The notes under the pieces were generated by a model. That model searched no databases and had not been told where the DNA came from. It worked only from the letters and a program-made list of their open reading frames with translations. The position numbers were made by a program, and so were the translations under genes. From Caballeronia turbans (GTDB taxonomy: Bacteria > Pseudomonadota > Gammaproteobacteria > Burkholderiales > Burkholderiaceae), in the NCBI GenBank assembly GCA_001544655.2, contig FCOD02000007.1, forward strand, positions 124,001 through 188,000: a stretch of DNA of 64,000 bases, given 5' to 3'. Numbering within the stretch: position 1 is the first letter of the stretch; every line of letters begins with the position of its first letter. Shown here piece after piece: positions 1 through 8,401 of the stretch.

Positions 1-673
1 CGTCGGACGAGTGAAGAAAGCCGAGATAGCCCGTCACGGCTTCATAAAGCAAGCCGAGCGAATGCGGCAGCTCCACTTGCTTCAGCCGCCGATACTCGCC
101 GTTCACGAATTGGCCGAGGCTCGTCGTGACGCCTTCGCCGCGTCCGTCCATCGTGAGGACGGCGGTGTCGTCGAAGGGCGCCGCGAGGAACGCGCTGGCT
201 TCATGACAGAGATGATGATCGACGTGGTGCCATGCAAAGCGCGGCGCGCGTCCGCCGCTTGCAAAGCGCCGTTTCAGATGATGCGGCGCGCCGTCGAGCA
301 ACTGCGCCTTCGCGTTGACGATATAGCTGAGAAACAAGGGGTCCCACGGCGATTCAGAAGGATTGTTGCTGGGCTGAGCCGACGGCATCATCGGTAACGC
401 GATGCTCGCTTTCACCTCCTTCGGCATGCCCGAAAACAGTTGCGGATCGTATGAATACGCGACGTGATCGACATCGGCCAGTTCGATGCCCGCTTCCTTC
501 AGGCAATAGTCGATTGCATCGAATGGAAGCTGCCACGTCGAGAACGGCACGGGGCGCTTGGCATGCTTGACGTGCGTGAAGCGTTCGTCCTCGGCCGCCG
601 CGACGACGACGCCGTCCTTGACGAGCGCAGCCGCACTGTCGTGATAAACGGCATTGATTCCAAGTGTGTACAT
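1..673 (-). CDS. O-carbamoyltransferase, NodU/CmcH family (5' part only)
   Basis: The gene starts at the ATG at 673 and runs off the left edge, so about 224 residues of a family usually near 570-600 are visible. It opens MYTLGINAVYHDSAAALV, the standard start of NodU/CmcH/TobZ O-carbamoyltransferases, whose N-terminal TsaD-like domain makes carbamoyl-adenylate from carbamoyl phosphate. The His cluster HHVDHHLCHEASAF (residues 149-162) fits the conserved metal and active-site region. The start lies 2 nt after the GT9 stop, so it is the last visible gene of the glycan operon. It probably carbamoylates a sugar hydroxyl of the glycan made by its neighbours; the acceptor cannot be read. It is too long for the usual ORF listing only because it is cut. 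Confidence 0.88.
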   Translation of the reverse strand, partial: MYTLGINAVYHDSAAALVKDGVVVAAAEDERFTHVKHAKRPVPFSTWQLPFDAIDYCLKEAGIELADVDHVAYSYDPQLFSGMPKEVKASIALPMMPSAQPSNNPSESPWDPLFLSYIVNAKAQLLDGAPHHLKRRFASGGRAPRFAWHHVDHHLCHEASAFLAAPFDDTAVLTMDGRGEGVTTSLGQFVNGEYRRLKQVELPHSLGLLYEAVTGYLGFLHSSD

Positions 674-675
674 GG

Positions 676-1851
676 TTAGCCGGTCCGTATTGACGAGTTG
701 ATATGCAAGGGATGTGTTTCGATCAGTTCGAGCACCGCCGACACGACTTCATCCACGCCGACGCCTGCGAGGCACGCGTGATGTCCTTCGGGGCACACGC
801 TGCGATAGCACCAGCGGCAAGGCACGTCGTGATAGAGCACGCGATGCGGCGTTTGCCACGGCATGTGCTGCGGATTCGTGAGCGCATACAGATCGACGAC
901 GGGCGTGCCGAGCGCCGACGCAAGATGCACCGGGCCGCTGTTATTCGATACGAGCACGCGCGCGCGTTGAATCAATGCGGCGAGTTCGCCGAGTTCTAGC
1001 GCGCCCGACAGGTCTATCGCGCCTGGATTTGCAGCGCATGCATCGCGGCACAGCGCGCCTTCGCTGCGTGAGCCGGTGACGAGCACCGGCCATTGAAGCT
1101 GCGTGCGCAATCGCTCGATCACTTGCGCGAAACGCTCGACCGGATATCGACGGGATGCAGCGCTTGCGCCCGGATGCACCACGACGAATGGCGCATGGAG
1201 ATCGACATCACGCGCGCGCAGCTTTTGTGCAAGCGACATCGCATCCTCGGGCCGCACGTTGAAGCGCATGCGCGTATCCGACGTGCGCGCGCCGACTCGT
1301 TCGACGAGCGCGAGCTGACGTTCGACTTCATGCCGCGTGCCTTGCTGCGGCTCGGTCTCGGGCACCCAGTCGGTCAGAAGTCCATAGGGGTTCTCGCGAC
1401 AATGCGCGAGCCGCAGCGCAATGCCGGCGAGATGGCACAGCATCGCGGCGGGCAGCGGGTTCTGGCTGTATACGCTGAAGATCACGGCTGCATCGAAATG
1501 CGCCGCGTTGAGACGCGCGCGCATCGCGAGATCCACAAGGGCGTCGATAGGCGCATCCTGCTTGACCCACGGCGCGTCGTATTCGATCACGTCGTCGATC
1601 GCATCGATGAAGGGCGCTGCCGCCTTGCCCGCGCGCGATGCGAGCAAGGTCAGATGGCGCCCGGGCTGCGCCGTGCGCAAGGCGTGCAGCGCGGGCGTGG
1701 TCATCAGCACATCGCCGAGGTTGTCGAGCCGGATGCAAAGAATGCGCTTCACGTCCGCGCCCCAGTCACGCGCCTGATTCGCCGCGCTTTTGCGCGCATG
1801 CGCCGCGACGACCGGAGGCAACGTCGATGAATTTACCGGGTCGCGCTTCAT
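676..1851 (-). CDS. Glycosyltransferase family 9 (heptosyltransferase-like)
   Basis: The product is about 391 residues with the start at 1851, where ATGA overlaps the stop of the upstream phosphatase gene. A longer reading frame to 1941 would run into that gene and is less likely. The N-terminal domain begins KRILCIRLDNLGDVLMTTPAL, the GT9 signature, and VVVHPGAS in the middle matches the GT9 second-domain motif. GT9 enzymes usually move heptose from ADP-heptose to lipopolysaccharide core or related glycans at the inner membrane. A Cys-rich stretch near the C-terminus (CRWCYRSVCPEGHHAC) is a likely metal or disulfide site. The GmhB-like gene next door supports a heptose substrate, but this is inference. 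Confidence 0.87.
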   Translation of the reverse strand: MKRDPVNSSTLPPVVAAHARKSAANQARDWGADVKRILCIRLDNLGDVLMTTPALHALRTAQPGRHLTLLASRAGKAAAPFIDAIDDVIEYDAPWVKQDAPIDALVDLAMRARLNAAHFDAAVIFSVYSQNPLPAAMLCHLAGIALRLAHCRENPYGLLTDWVPETEPQQGTRHEVERQLALVERVGARTSDTRMRFNVRPEDAMSLAQKLRARDVDLHAPFVVVHPGASAASRRYPVERFAQVIERLRTQLQWPVLVTGSRSEGALCRDACAANPGAIDLSGALELGELAALIQRARVLVSNNSGPVHLASALGTPVVDLYALTNPQHMPWQTPHRVLYHDVPCRWCYRSVCPEGHHACLAGVGVDEVVSAVLELIETHPLHINSSIRTG

Positions 1852-2435
1852 GCCGGACACTCCGCGTTGACGATGGCTATCGCAGCTTCGTGCATGTCCC
1901 TCACGACGATATCCGGCTCGCGTCCCGGGCCGCGCAGCCATTCGGTCTCGTTGCCGTTATCGATGAGCACGCTGCGGCAGCCCGCGCGCCTGCCCGCTTC
2001 GACGTCATCGAGTATGTCGCCGATGAACCAGCTTCGCGACAAATCGAGGCGATGCTCGCGCGCCGCGCGCAGCAGCATGCCGGGCGCGGGCTTGCGGCAT
2101 TCGCAAACACGCGTGAATTCAGCGACGATGCCTTGCGGATGGTGCGGACACCAATAGACGCCCTCGATTGCGGCGCCCGCTTCGGCTGCGAGTTCGTGCA
2201 TACGGGTCTCGACGCCATCGAGCGCATGCCGTTCGAACTTGCCGAGTGCCACGCCGCTCTGGTTGCTGACGACGAAAAGCGGCACGCCGCGCGAGGCGAA
2301 CAGACGCAGCGCATCGAACGCGCCGGGGGCAAGACGCATCATCTTGGGATCGACATTCCAGGGCACGTCTTCGAGCAGGGTGCCGTCCTTGTCGATGAAG
2401 ATGGCGGCGCGCGGCATCGGGGGCAAGGACGTCAT
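1848..2435 (-). CDS. gmhB: D-glycero-manno-heptose 1,7-bisphosphate 7-phosphatase family (HAD-IIIA)
   Basis: This is a 195-residue HAD-type phosphatase. DKDGT holds the nucleophile and acid Asp15 and Asp17, SNQSG (57-61) is motif II, and GDILDD is the metal-binding motif near residue 140. The zinc loop typical of GmhB is complete: C96, H98, C111 and C113. GmhB removes the C7 phosphate from heptose bisphosphate on the way to ADP-heptose. The gene overlaps GT9 by 4 nt downstream and the GT4 gene by 4 nt upstream, so the three are translationally coupled. A housekeeping gmhB probably exists elsewhere, which would make this a pathway-dedicated copy. A histidinol-phosphatase-like role is a less likely alternative. 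Confidence 0.85.
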   Translation of the reverse strand: MTSLPPMPRAAIFIDKDGTLLEDVPWNVDPKMMRLAPGAFDALRLFASRGVPLFVVSNQSGVALGKFERHALDGVETRMHELAAEAGAAIEGVYWCPHHPQGIVAEFTRVCECRKPAPGMLLRAAREHRLDLSRSWFIGDILDDVEAGRRAGCRSVLIDNGNETEWLRGPGREPDIVVRDMHEAAIAIVNAECPA

Positions 2436-3703
2436 CGCGACGCTCCGCCCATTGCCACGCGCGCCGCGGCCTGCGCGTCCTCGCCGCTCACGCGCGCATA
2501 GACGTCCGCGAGCGCCTGCGCGACATTCGACCAGGTGAACATCGCGCTGGCGCGTGCAAGGCCCGCTTCGCCCATGCGGCGCGCGAGCGCCGGATCGCGT
2601 TTGAGCACGGCGATCGCATGTGCGAGCGCGGCGGGATCTTTCGGCGGGACGAGCAAACCCGTTTCACCGTGCGCAACCGAATAGCGGATACCGCCCACGT
2701 CCGCGCCGATGACCGGCCTGCCGCACGCCATCGCCTCCAGCGGCGTAATGCCGAAGGGCTCGTACCACGGCGTCGTCACGAATACGTCGGCCGCGTTATA
2801 GAAGTGCTTCAGCTCGGCGCGTCCATGACGGCCGGCGAAATGCACATGCGTCTCGACGCCGCATTCGCGCGCGATGCCACGCAGACGAACGATCTCCGGT
2901 GTCGCGATCTCGTTGGCCTCGTCGGAATTGCCGCCGACCACGTAAAGTTCGGCGCTTTCGCCATGTTCCGAACGGCACACGCTGAGCGCGCGCACTACGT
3001 TGTCGACGCCCTTGCGTGGCACCATGCGCCCGAGTTGCAGCACGATGAAGCGGTCCTGCGGCCAGCCGAGACGTTCTCTTGCCGCTGCTTTGTCCAGCGG
3101 GTGAAACTCGACACGGTCGAAACCGCACGGCACGAGATCGATGCGGGCGGGATCGGCATCGTAGAGATGGATCAGGTCGTTTTCGTCCTGCGGGCATTCG
3201 GCAATCACCGAGTCGGAACGCCTTACCAGTTCGTCCTCGATCTCGAAGCGGGCATTCGGAAAGCCGTCCGATTGGCCCTGATGCAGCCGTCTCACGCGCC
3301 CGAGCGCATGAAACGTCGTGACGAGCGGAATGCCTAACGCATCCTTGATGCGCAAACCAACGACGCCCGACATGAAGAAATTCGCATGCACGATCGCATA
3401 CGGCTGCGCTTCTTTCTTCATGAAGTCGATCATGAAGCTCGCGAACGCGTCCATGTACGGTAGAAGCTGCTCCTTTGGCAGTTGCACGGGCGGCCCTGCC
3501 GGTACGTTTATCACGCGGATGTTTTCGAAGCGTGAGACGAGCGGCAATAAGGAGCGATCGCAGCGCGTGAACACGTCGACATCGTGACCGATGCGCACGA
3601 GCTGGCGCGCGACATTCGCTACATAGATGTTCTGGCCGCCACTGTCCACGCCGCCGGCAACAGCCAACGGCGAAGCATGTTCACTGATCAATGCGATTTT
3701 CAC
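2432..3703 (-). CDS. Glycosyltransferase family 4
   Basis: The product is about 423 residues. I place the start at a GTG at 3703, read as (M)KIALISEHASPLA, with a purine-rich stretch (AAGGGGG) just upstream; the open frame continues to 3754 without a good site. SGGQNIYVANVARQL near the N-terminus is the donor-domain glycine-rich loop of the GT4 group that includes MshA and sucrose-phosphate synthases. The C-terminal GT-B half has EPFGITPLEAMACGRPVIG, the E-x7-E nucleotide-sugar motif. It is expected to be a retaining cytosolic transferase that uses a nucleotide sugar. The stop overlaps the phosphatase start (ATGA). A 188-nt gap with an inverted repeat separates it from GT2 upstream. Confidence 0.87.
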   Translation of the reverse strand: MKIALISEHASPLAVAGGVDSGGQNIYVANVARQLVRIGHDVDVFTRCDRSLLPLVSRFENIRVINVPAGPPVQLPKEQLLPYMDAFASFMIDFMKKEAQPYAIVHANFFMSGVVGLRIKDALGIPLVTTFHALGRVRRLHQGQSDGFPNARFEIEDELVRRSDSVIAECPQDENDLIHLYDADPARIDLVPCGFDRVEFHPLDKAAARERLGWPQDRFIVLQLGRMVPRKGVDNVVRALSVCRSEHGESAELYVVGGNSDEANEIATPEIVRLRGIARECGVETHVHFAGRHGRAELKHFYNAADVFVTTPWYEPFGITPLEAMACGRPVIGADVGGIRYSVAHGETGLLVPPKDPAALAHAIAVLKRDPALARRMGEAGLARASAMFTWSNVAQALADVYARVSGEDAQAAARVAMGGASR

Positions 3704-3823
3704 GGGAGCCCCCTTGTCATACGATCCCCATCGGCGCGCGTGCACGGTGCACAATCGCGTGGATCAGTCATCGGCTTTCAGCATTCGACGTGCCACTCGT
3801 TGTGCTGGTCGAAAGAACTACGA

Positions 3824-3863
3824 AACGATTTGCGGTTCGTTGCGAGACGAACCAAATATCGTT
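3824..3863. repeat. Imperfect inverted repeat between two glycosyltransferase genes
   Basis: Arms 3824-3840 and 3847-3863 match at 14 of 17 positions around a 6-nt loop, with GGTTCGT/ACGAACC as the inner stem. It sits in the only large gap of the glycan block (3704-3891). No T-run follows on the minus strand, so it is not a plain terminator. It could be a processing or attenuation hairpin, or an operator. Confidence 0.55.
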
Positions 3864-3891
3864 TGGTCCGACGCGCGAGACATGGACGCTT

Positions 3892-4842
3892 TTACTCGAT
3901 GCGTGTAGAACGGAAAGGGCGTGGCTCGTCTGTCTCTGCCTCGCGGCGCGCGTCGTCGTCGAGGACGAGTTGCCGCATGGACCGCACGCGTTCGCCGATC
4001 ACACGCCGCTTGCTCAGCGCCCATGCAATGCTGGCGATGAGCAAAGGCACGTCACGCAACGGCGAGCGTTCGGTGAGCATCGTCTGGAGCGCGTCGAGCG
4101 TGGCGCTCAGTGCTTCGGGCAGCGGCAGACGCATCCAGGCCACCCATGCGGCGTTGCGCGCGAGCAGCCTGCGCCGCTGTGCGCTGTCGCGCAGCGCAGA
4201 CGGGTGATGGTGAATGACCAGTTCCTCGATATAGATCATCTCGTAGCCCGCCGATAGCACATCGAGTGAAACGAGCGTTTCCTCTCCTCCGATGAAAAGC
4301 CTTGGCTCGTAGCCGCCCACTTGCCGGAAAACGTCCGTTCGAAAGACGCATGCGCCCGCCATATACCCGATGAGCGCGGGTGCGGGCAGCACGGCGCTGC
4401 GAAGCGGGCTTTCGCGCATACGCTCGCAGGTCTCGTCGACCGCGCCCTGTGCGCCGACGACGACGCGCGCATTCAACACCGCGACGCGCGGCGCGGCATC
4501 GAGTATCTCGACCGCGCGCGAGAGCGAGCCTGCGCTCCACCAGACGTCGTCGTCGCAGAACGCAACGTATTCCGTCCTGACGCGCGCAACGCCGAGGTTG
4601 CGCCCGGCCGCGCCGAGGTTCGCCGGTGCGACGACGAGCTCGACGAAGGGAAATCGTGCCGCGATGCGGGCGGCTGTCCCGTCCGTGGAGGCATTGTCTA
4701 CCGCGACGATATGGACGCGATCGGGAAGCGCGGCAAGTCTTGCAAGGGTGTCGAGCACCTGATCGGCACGGTTGTAAGTCAGGACGACGACCGAAATCCG
4801 AGCGGGACTTCCCTCCAAACGCATGGCTCGTTCAGCGGTCAT
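3892..4842 (-). CDS. Glycosyltransferase family 2
   Basis: This is a 316-residue GT-A fold transferase. ISVVVLTYNRADQVLDTL is the opening strand and loop, VDNASTDGT follows, and CDDDVWW near residue 95 is the DXD-type metal site. GGEETLVSLDVLSAGYEMIYIEE resembles the ED acceptor motif of rhamnosyl- and galactofuranosyl-type GT2 enzymes. The start is at 4842 (MTAERAM) or at a Met six codons later; the 5' end overlaps the 3' end of the PIG-L gene by 11 nt, so the two are coupled. A hydrophobic stretch near the C-terminus may associate with the membrane. The sugar donor cannot be told. Confidence 0.85.
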   Translation of the reverse strand: MTAERAMRLEGSPARISVVVLTYNRADQVLDTLARLAALPDRVHIVAVDNASTDGTAARIAARFPFVELVVAPANLGAAGRNLGVARVRTEYVAFCDDDVWWSAGSLSRAVEILDAAPRVAVLNARVVVGAQGAVDETCERMRESPLRSAVLPAPALIGYMAGACVFRTDVFRQVGGYEPRLFIGGEETLVSLDVLSAGYEMIYIEELVIHHHPSALRDSAQRRRLLARNAAWVAWMRLPLPEALSATLDALQTMLTERSPLRDVPLLIASIAWALSKRRVIGERVRSMRQLVLDDDARREAETDEPRPFRSTRIE

Positions 4843-5554
4843 GGCGCACGGGTTGAAGTGTCCAGCAGCGCTCGGGGGCGAAGACGTCGTCGTAGCCGTT
4901 CGGTCCGAAAGCGCGGAGCTGGCTCGCGTAGCGGCTTACAGCGCGTTGCTTCGCTGCGAGATTGCGTGCGAGCGCGTTGGTGTCGATGCGCTCGGAAACG
5001 GGCGTCGCGGTGATGCCGTCTTGCGCCAACTCAGCCAGGCGCGACTGCACGAGGCCGTTCATGCGCCGATAGAGCGCGTCTTCGTAAGCGATGCACGTTA
5101 GCGCAGGGTCGGCGCGCCAAGCCTCGCGGCACGCGTCATGCACGAGACGGTGATCGGAATGAAAGAGACCGAGCGGTATATAAAGCGTCGGCAACGCCTT
5201 CGCGCGGATCACGCCGGCCAGCGCCGATGCGATTTCCTCGGGTGACGCGCTGGCATCGCCCGCGTACTGGGAATCCAGAAGGTTCAGATGAACTGGACGC
5301 GCGCCGAGCGCGTCCAGCGCGGCGGCATCTTCTGCGCGGCGCTCATGCATCGCCTGATGCGCGTTGGCGAAGCCGCATTGCGTGTCCCAGTCGGTTACGA
5401 CTGCCTCGCCGGGCGCGCCTGCGAAGACGGTGCAGACCACCGCGCCCGGCGAGGCGGCGAGCGCCGCGCCGCAACTGAACACGGCGTCGTCGAGATGAGG
5501 AGAAATCACCAGCATGAGGGTCGCATCCGTGGTTGGCTGCGCAGCGTTGCGCAA
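4832..5554 (-). CDS. PIG-L / LmbE family N-acetyl-sugar deacetylase
   Basis: The product is 240 residues. The family zinc motif is clear at the N-terminus (VISPHLDDAVFSCG, the PHxDD signature), and LGLFHSDHRLVHDA holds the later His ligands. PIG-L enzymes remove N-acetyl groups from GlcNAc-linked substrates, as in GPI anchors, mycothiol, bacillithiol and glycopeptide antibiotics. Here it sits inside a glycosyltransferase operon: it overlaps GT2 by 11 nt and starts 27 nt after the alcohol dehydrogenase stop. A GT4 plus a PIG-L enzyme recalls the mycothiol pathway order (MshA, MshB), although no ligase follows. Its acetylated substrate is unknown. Confidence 0.86.
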   Translation of the reverse strand: MRNAAQPTTDATLMLVISPHLDDAVFSCGAALAASPGAVVCTVFAGAPGEAVVTDWDTQCGFANAHQAMHERRAEDAAALDALGARPVHLNLLDSQYAGDASASPEEIASALAGVIRAKALPTLYIPLGLFHSDHRLVHDACREAWRADPALTCIAYEDALYRRMNGLVQSRLAELAQDGITATPVSERIDTNALARNLAAKQRAVSRYASQLRAFGPNGYDDVFAPERCWTLQPVRHDR

Positions 5555-5581
5555 TGGCCGTGCCCCGGCGGTGCGCGACCT

Positions 5582-6751
5582 TCACGGCTTGAGCACGACC
5601 TTGATGCAGCCATCCTCCTTGTCACGGAATGTCTTGTACATTTCAGGGCCATCGGCGAGCGAAACACGGTGCGTGATGACGAAGGACGGATCGATCTGGC
5701 CTTCCTGAATGCGGTGCAGGAGATCGTCGGTCCAGCGGTTCACGTGCGTCTGGCCCATGCGCCATGTGAGTCCCTTGTTCATCGCCGCGCCGAACGGGAT
5801 CTTGTCGATCAGCCCGCCATAGACGCCGGGCACTGAGAGCGTGCCCGCGGGACGGCACACATAGATCATCTCGCGCAGCACGTGCGGACGGTCGGTCTCG
5901 AGCATCACGGCCTGCTTTGCGCGATCGTAGAGGGCATCGAAGGAGCGCGTCGCATGCGACTCCATGCCGACCGCGTCGATGCACTTCTCGGGTCCCTTGC
6001 CCTGCGTGAGGTCCTTGAGGCGATCGAGCACGCTCTCTTCCTTGAAGTCGATCGTGACGGCGCCCGCTGCGCGCGCCATCGCCAGACGCTCCGGTACGCG
6101 ATCGATCACGACGACCTGCTTCGCGCCGAGCAGAATGGCGCTGCGCACGGCCATCTGTCCGACAGGGCCCGCGCCCCAGATCGCGACCGTATCGGTCGGT
6201 TCGATTTCGCATTGCACGGCCGCCTGCCAGCCGGTCGGGAAGATATCGCCGAGAAAGAGCACCTGCTCGTCGGAAAGGCCATCGGGAATCTTGACGTGAG
6301 TCTTGTCCGCGAACGGCACGCGCACATATTCGGCCTGTCCGCCGGCATAGCCGCCCGTCAGGTGTGTGTAGCCGAAGAGGCCCGCCGTCGCGTGGCCGAA
6401 GACCTTGTCGGCCTCGTCCTTGTTGCGGTTGCTGCGCTCGCAGACGGAGAAGTTGCCGCGTTTGCATTGATCGCATTCGCCGCAGATGATGGTGAACGGC
6501 ACCACCACGCGCTCGCCGATCTTGAGCGCGGAGTTCTCGCTGCCCACCTCGACGACTTCGCCCATGAATTCGTGGCCCATGACATCGCCGGACGTCATGC
6601 CGGGCATGAAGCCGTCGAACAGATGCAGATCCGAGCCGCAGATCGCGCACGTTGACACCTTGATGATCGCGTCGCGCGGATGCTCGATGCGCGGATCGGG
6701 CACCGTTTCGTAGCGGATGTCTTTCTTGCCTTGCCAGATGAGCGCTTTCAT
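5582..6751 (-). CDS. Zinc-dependent alcohol dehydrogenase (FdhA-like, formaldehyde dehydrogenase group)
   Basis: This is a 389-residue medium-chain dehydrogenase. [11 protein letters not shown] has the catalytic zinc Cys, [12 protein letters not shown] follows, and the structural zinc loop is [15 protein letters not shown]. The Rossmann motif is [10 protein letters not shown]. The long insert and C-terminal part resemble the glutathione-independent formaldehyde dehydrogenase / threonine dehydrogenase-like group, soluble in the cytoplasm and NAD(P)-dependent. It is the first gene of the minus-strand block, 27 nt before PIG-L, so it may be cotranscribed with the glycan genes or merely read through. 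A decayed relative lies just upstream at 6910-7233. The substrate is not defined by sequence. Confidence 0.88.
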   Translation of the reverse strand: MKALIWQGKKDIRYETVPDPRIEHPRDAIIKVSTCAICGSDLHLFDGFMPGMTSGDVMGHEFMGEVVEVGSENSALKIGERVVVPFTIICGECDQCKRGNFSVCERSNRNKDEADKVFGHATAGLFGYTHLTGGYAGGQAEYVRVPFADKTHVKIPDGLSDEQVLFLGDIFPTGWQAAVQCEIEPTDTVAIWGAGPVGQMAVRSAILLGAKQVVVIDRVPERLAMARAAGAVTIDFKEESVLDRLKDLTQGKGPEKCIDAVGMESHATRSFDALYDRAKQAVMLETDRPHVLREMIYVCRPAGTLSVPGVYGGLIDKIPFGAAMNKGLTWRMGQTHVNRWTDDLLHRIQEGQIDPSFVITHRVSLADGPEMYKTFRDKEDGCIKVVLKP

Positions 6752-6909
6752 GAGCTGTGTCCTTCAACGTGAGCGATGCGTGATATGAGCAATACACGTA
6801 CCGCCCGCTTCGTCGCCCAGGGGTTTGGTCGCCATGCGCGAGCGGGTGTTACGTCGTACTGTGATGTACTCGACAACTGCATCAGGCTCGCGCACGTAGC
6901 GGGCCTGCT

Positions 6910-7233
6910 ATGCGAAAAGAAGGCGATATCGTCAGGGAAAAAGGGTCATGCGCGACCGACATCGCGATGAAAACTGGCGCAAGGCGGGCGCGGCTATTGC
7001 TCGAATCCCACGCGAACCTCGTTACAGAACGAGCGAAGGCGGGCACGCTGGGGGTGGTCGGCGTATATCCGCCGAACGATCGCTTCTTTCTGCTCGAGGC
7101 CGCGATGAACAAGAATCTCACCGTCAAGATGGGCAACTCCAACCATCGTGCGATCACGCCCGCGCTCATCGAGCGCGTGCGCAACGGCTCGTTCGACCCG
7201 TTGCATTCGATCACAGGCAGCCGGGATGGATAA
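6910..7233 (+). pseudogene. Remnant of a zinc-type alcohol dehydrogenase (C-terminal piece)
   Basis: The reading frame contains KAGTLGVVGVYPPNDRFF followed by EAAMNKNLTVKMGNSNHR and a PALIERVRNGSFDP tail. This matches the last third of class III-like zinc alcohol dehydrogenases (compare [11 protein letters not shown]...[15 protein letters not shown] in the intact gene at 5582-6751). Both zinc sites and the Rossmann motif are missing, and the frame stops before the usual C-terminal strand. It is on the opposite strand to the intact paralogue and is more like another subgroup, so it is not a simple tandem copy. I read it as a decayed gene fragment, not a working enzyme. Confidence 0.7.
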
Positions 7234-7576
7234 GGTCGCACTGACTCCCGCCGCGTGAATGCCGCGCGGCCTGCATGGCCCCGTTCGATGAAATCGACAT
7301 GCTGTTCTCGCACGGCACCGAAGGCGTCGGATCGACGAGCGTCGCTCGACGGGGCGACGCGCGAATGGCGCCTTCTCGGCTTCGATGCGCGGCGCTATCC
7401 GCGTGACTTGGCGACCATCGTGCGATTCGATCGGGCGCTCGCGGAACTCGGACCGCAACATAGTTCGCCGCAACCGATGCCGCTTGCGTTCTTCGAAGAT
7501 ACGTTGCGCAAGCACGGCGCAAGTCATGGGATCAACGCGCGACCTCAACGCGTGAAAGCGCCACGCAACAGCGCGC
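7234..7576. other. Non-coding stretch after the pseudogene
   Basis: This is 343 bases between the dehydrogenase remnant and the MarR stop. An open frame from 7255 continues through it, but the translation is Arg/Ser-rich, matches nothing I know and overruns the MarR gene, so I do not call it. It is probably the rest of the decayed locus. Confidence 0.4.
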
Positions 7577-8164
7577 TCAAGCGTCTTCCAGGCTTTCACC
7601 ACGCTCGGCAATCAGCTTGCCGAGTTCACGAGTCGACAGCACACGTCGCATCGGATTTGTCGAGCCGGACTCGTCGTCCGCCAGATTTTCGATGATCGTG
7701 AGCAGCACTTTGCGCGCGACCTTGATATCGCGTTCGCTCAGCCCCGTCACGCTGATCTCGTTGACTTCCTCCGCCAGCGGCACGAGCTTGTCTTTCAGCG
7801 CGCGGCCTTCGGCAGTCAGGTACACGTGCGTGTTCTTCTTGTTCTCGGGACGCTGCTGACGCTCGACCAGCCCGAGCTTTTCCATGGCAGTCACGGCGGC
7901 GAACGTGGTCGGTGCCATCACGCCCGCCTGCTCGCTGAGTTCGCGCTGCGTGAGGCCGTCGGTTTCCCACAGGATGCGCAGGAACGTCCAGTGCCCGAAT
8001 GACACCGAATGCTCCGCGAGCCGCATCTGCAATGCACGGACCATCGAACGGGCGGCGTCCTTGACGAGGTGCGCAAGACGGTCGTTCGGCACGGACTCGT
8101 GCCAGTGGCGCAGCATCTGCGCGGTTTCTCCCGGCGCGCCTTCCACAGTCTTCTTTCGTGTCAT
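7577..8164 (-). CDS. MarR family transcriptional regulator (likely controls the phthalate genes)
   Basis: The product is 195 residues with a MarR winged helix in the middle: [34 protein letters not shown] (in two halves, recognition helix about residues 85-100), then the wing [13 protein letters not shown]. The C-terminal extension is long for MarR (usually 140-160). It is divergent from the MFS gene. Two copies of ATTAGATAT-type palindromes lie ahead of the transporter and ahead of ophA1, the expected kind of site for a MarR dimer. Control by phthalate or a breakdown product is inferred from gene order. The Shine-Dalgarno is weak. Confidence 0.85.
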   Translation of the reverse strand: MTRKKTVEGAPGETAQMLRHWHESVPNDRLAHLVKDAARSMVRALQMRLAEHSVSFGHWTFLRILWETDGLTQRELSEQAGVMAPTTFAAVTAMEKLGLVERQQRPENKKNTHVYLTAEGRALKDKLVPLAEEVNEISVTGLSERDIKVARKVLLTIIENLADDESGSTNPMRRVLSTRELGKLIAERGESLEDA

Positions 8165-8302
8165 GACAGTGTCTTTTCAGTAGAGCAGGTCCATTCCCGA
8201 CATGATAGCCGTTGGGCCGATCGTCCTGCTGTCCGGCGTTCGGGCAGGCGTCTCCGTGCAAACCCGAGCTTGTTCCCGCCCGCTCGTCTCCTTACCATTA
8301 TG

Positions 8303-8316
8303 ATTAGATATCGAAT
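8303..8316. promoter_or_regulatory. MarR-type operator, copy 1
   Basis: ATTAGATATCGAAT is a 14-bp palindrome with one mismatched pair. It lies in the MarR/MFS divergent gap, 86 nt before the MFS start, and matches the perfect copy at 9872-9885 at 13 of 14 positions. Confidence 0.65.
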
Positions 8317-8401
8317 AAAAAAGCGCAGATGCCCGGAATGCGCGGTCCAACCGCACGCGCCGGCGCATCGTCCTCTTGAGCACGGGAATCGGAGACGTTT
8401 G

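Noticed and set aside
7255-7695. Plus-strand frame after the dehydrogenase remnant
   Set aside because: No recognisable domain, and it overlaps the MarR gene on the other strand.
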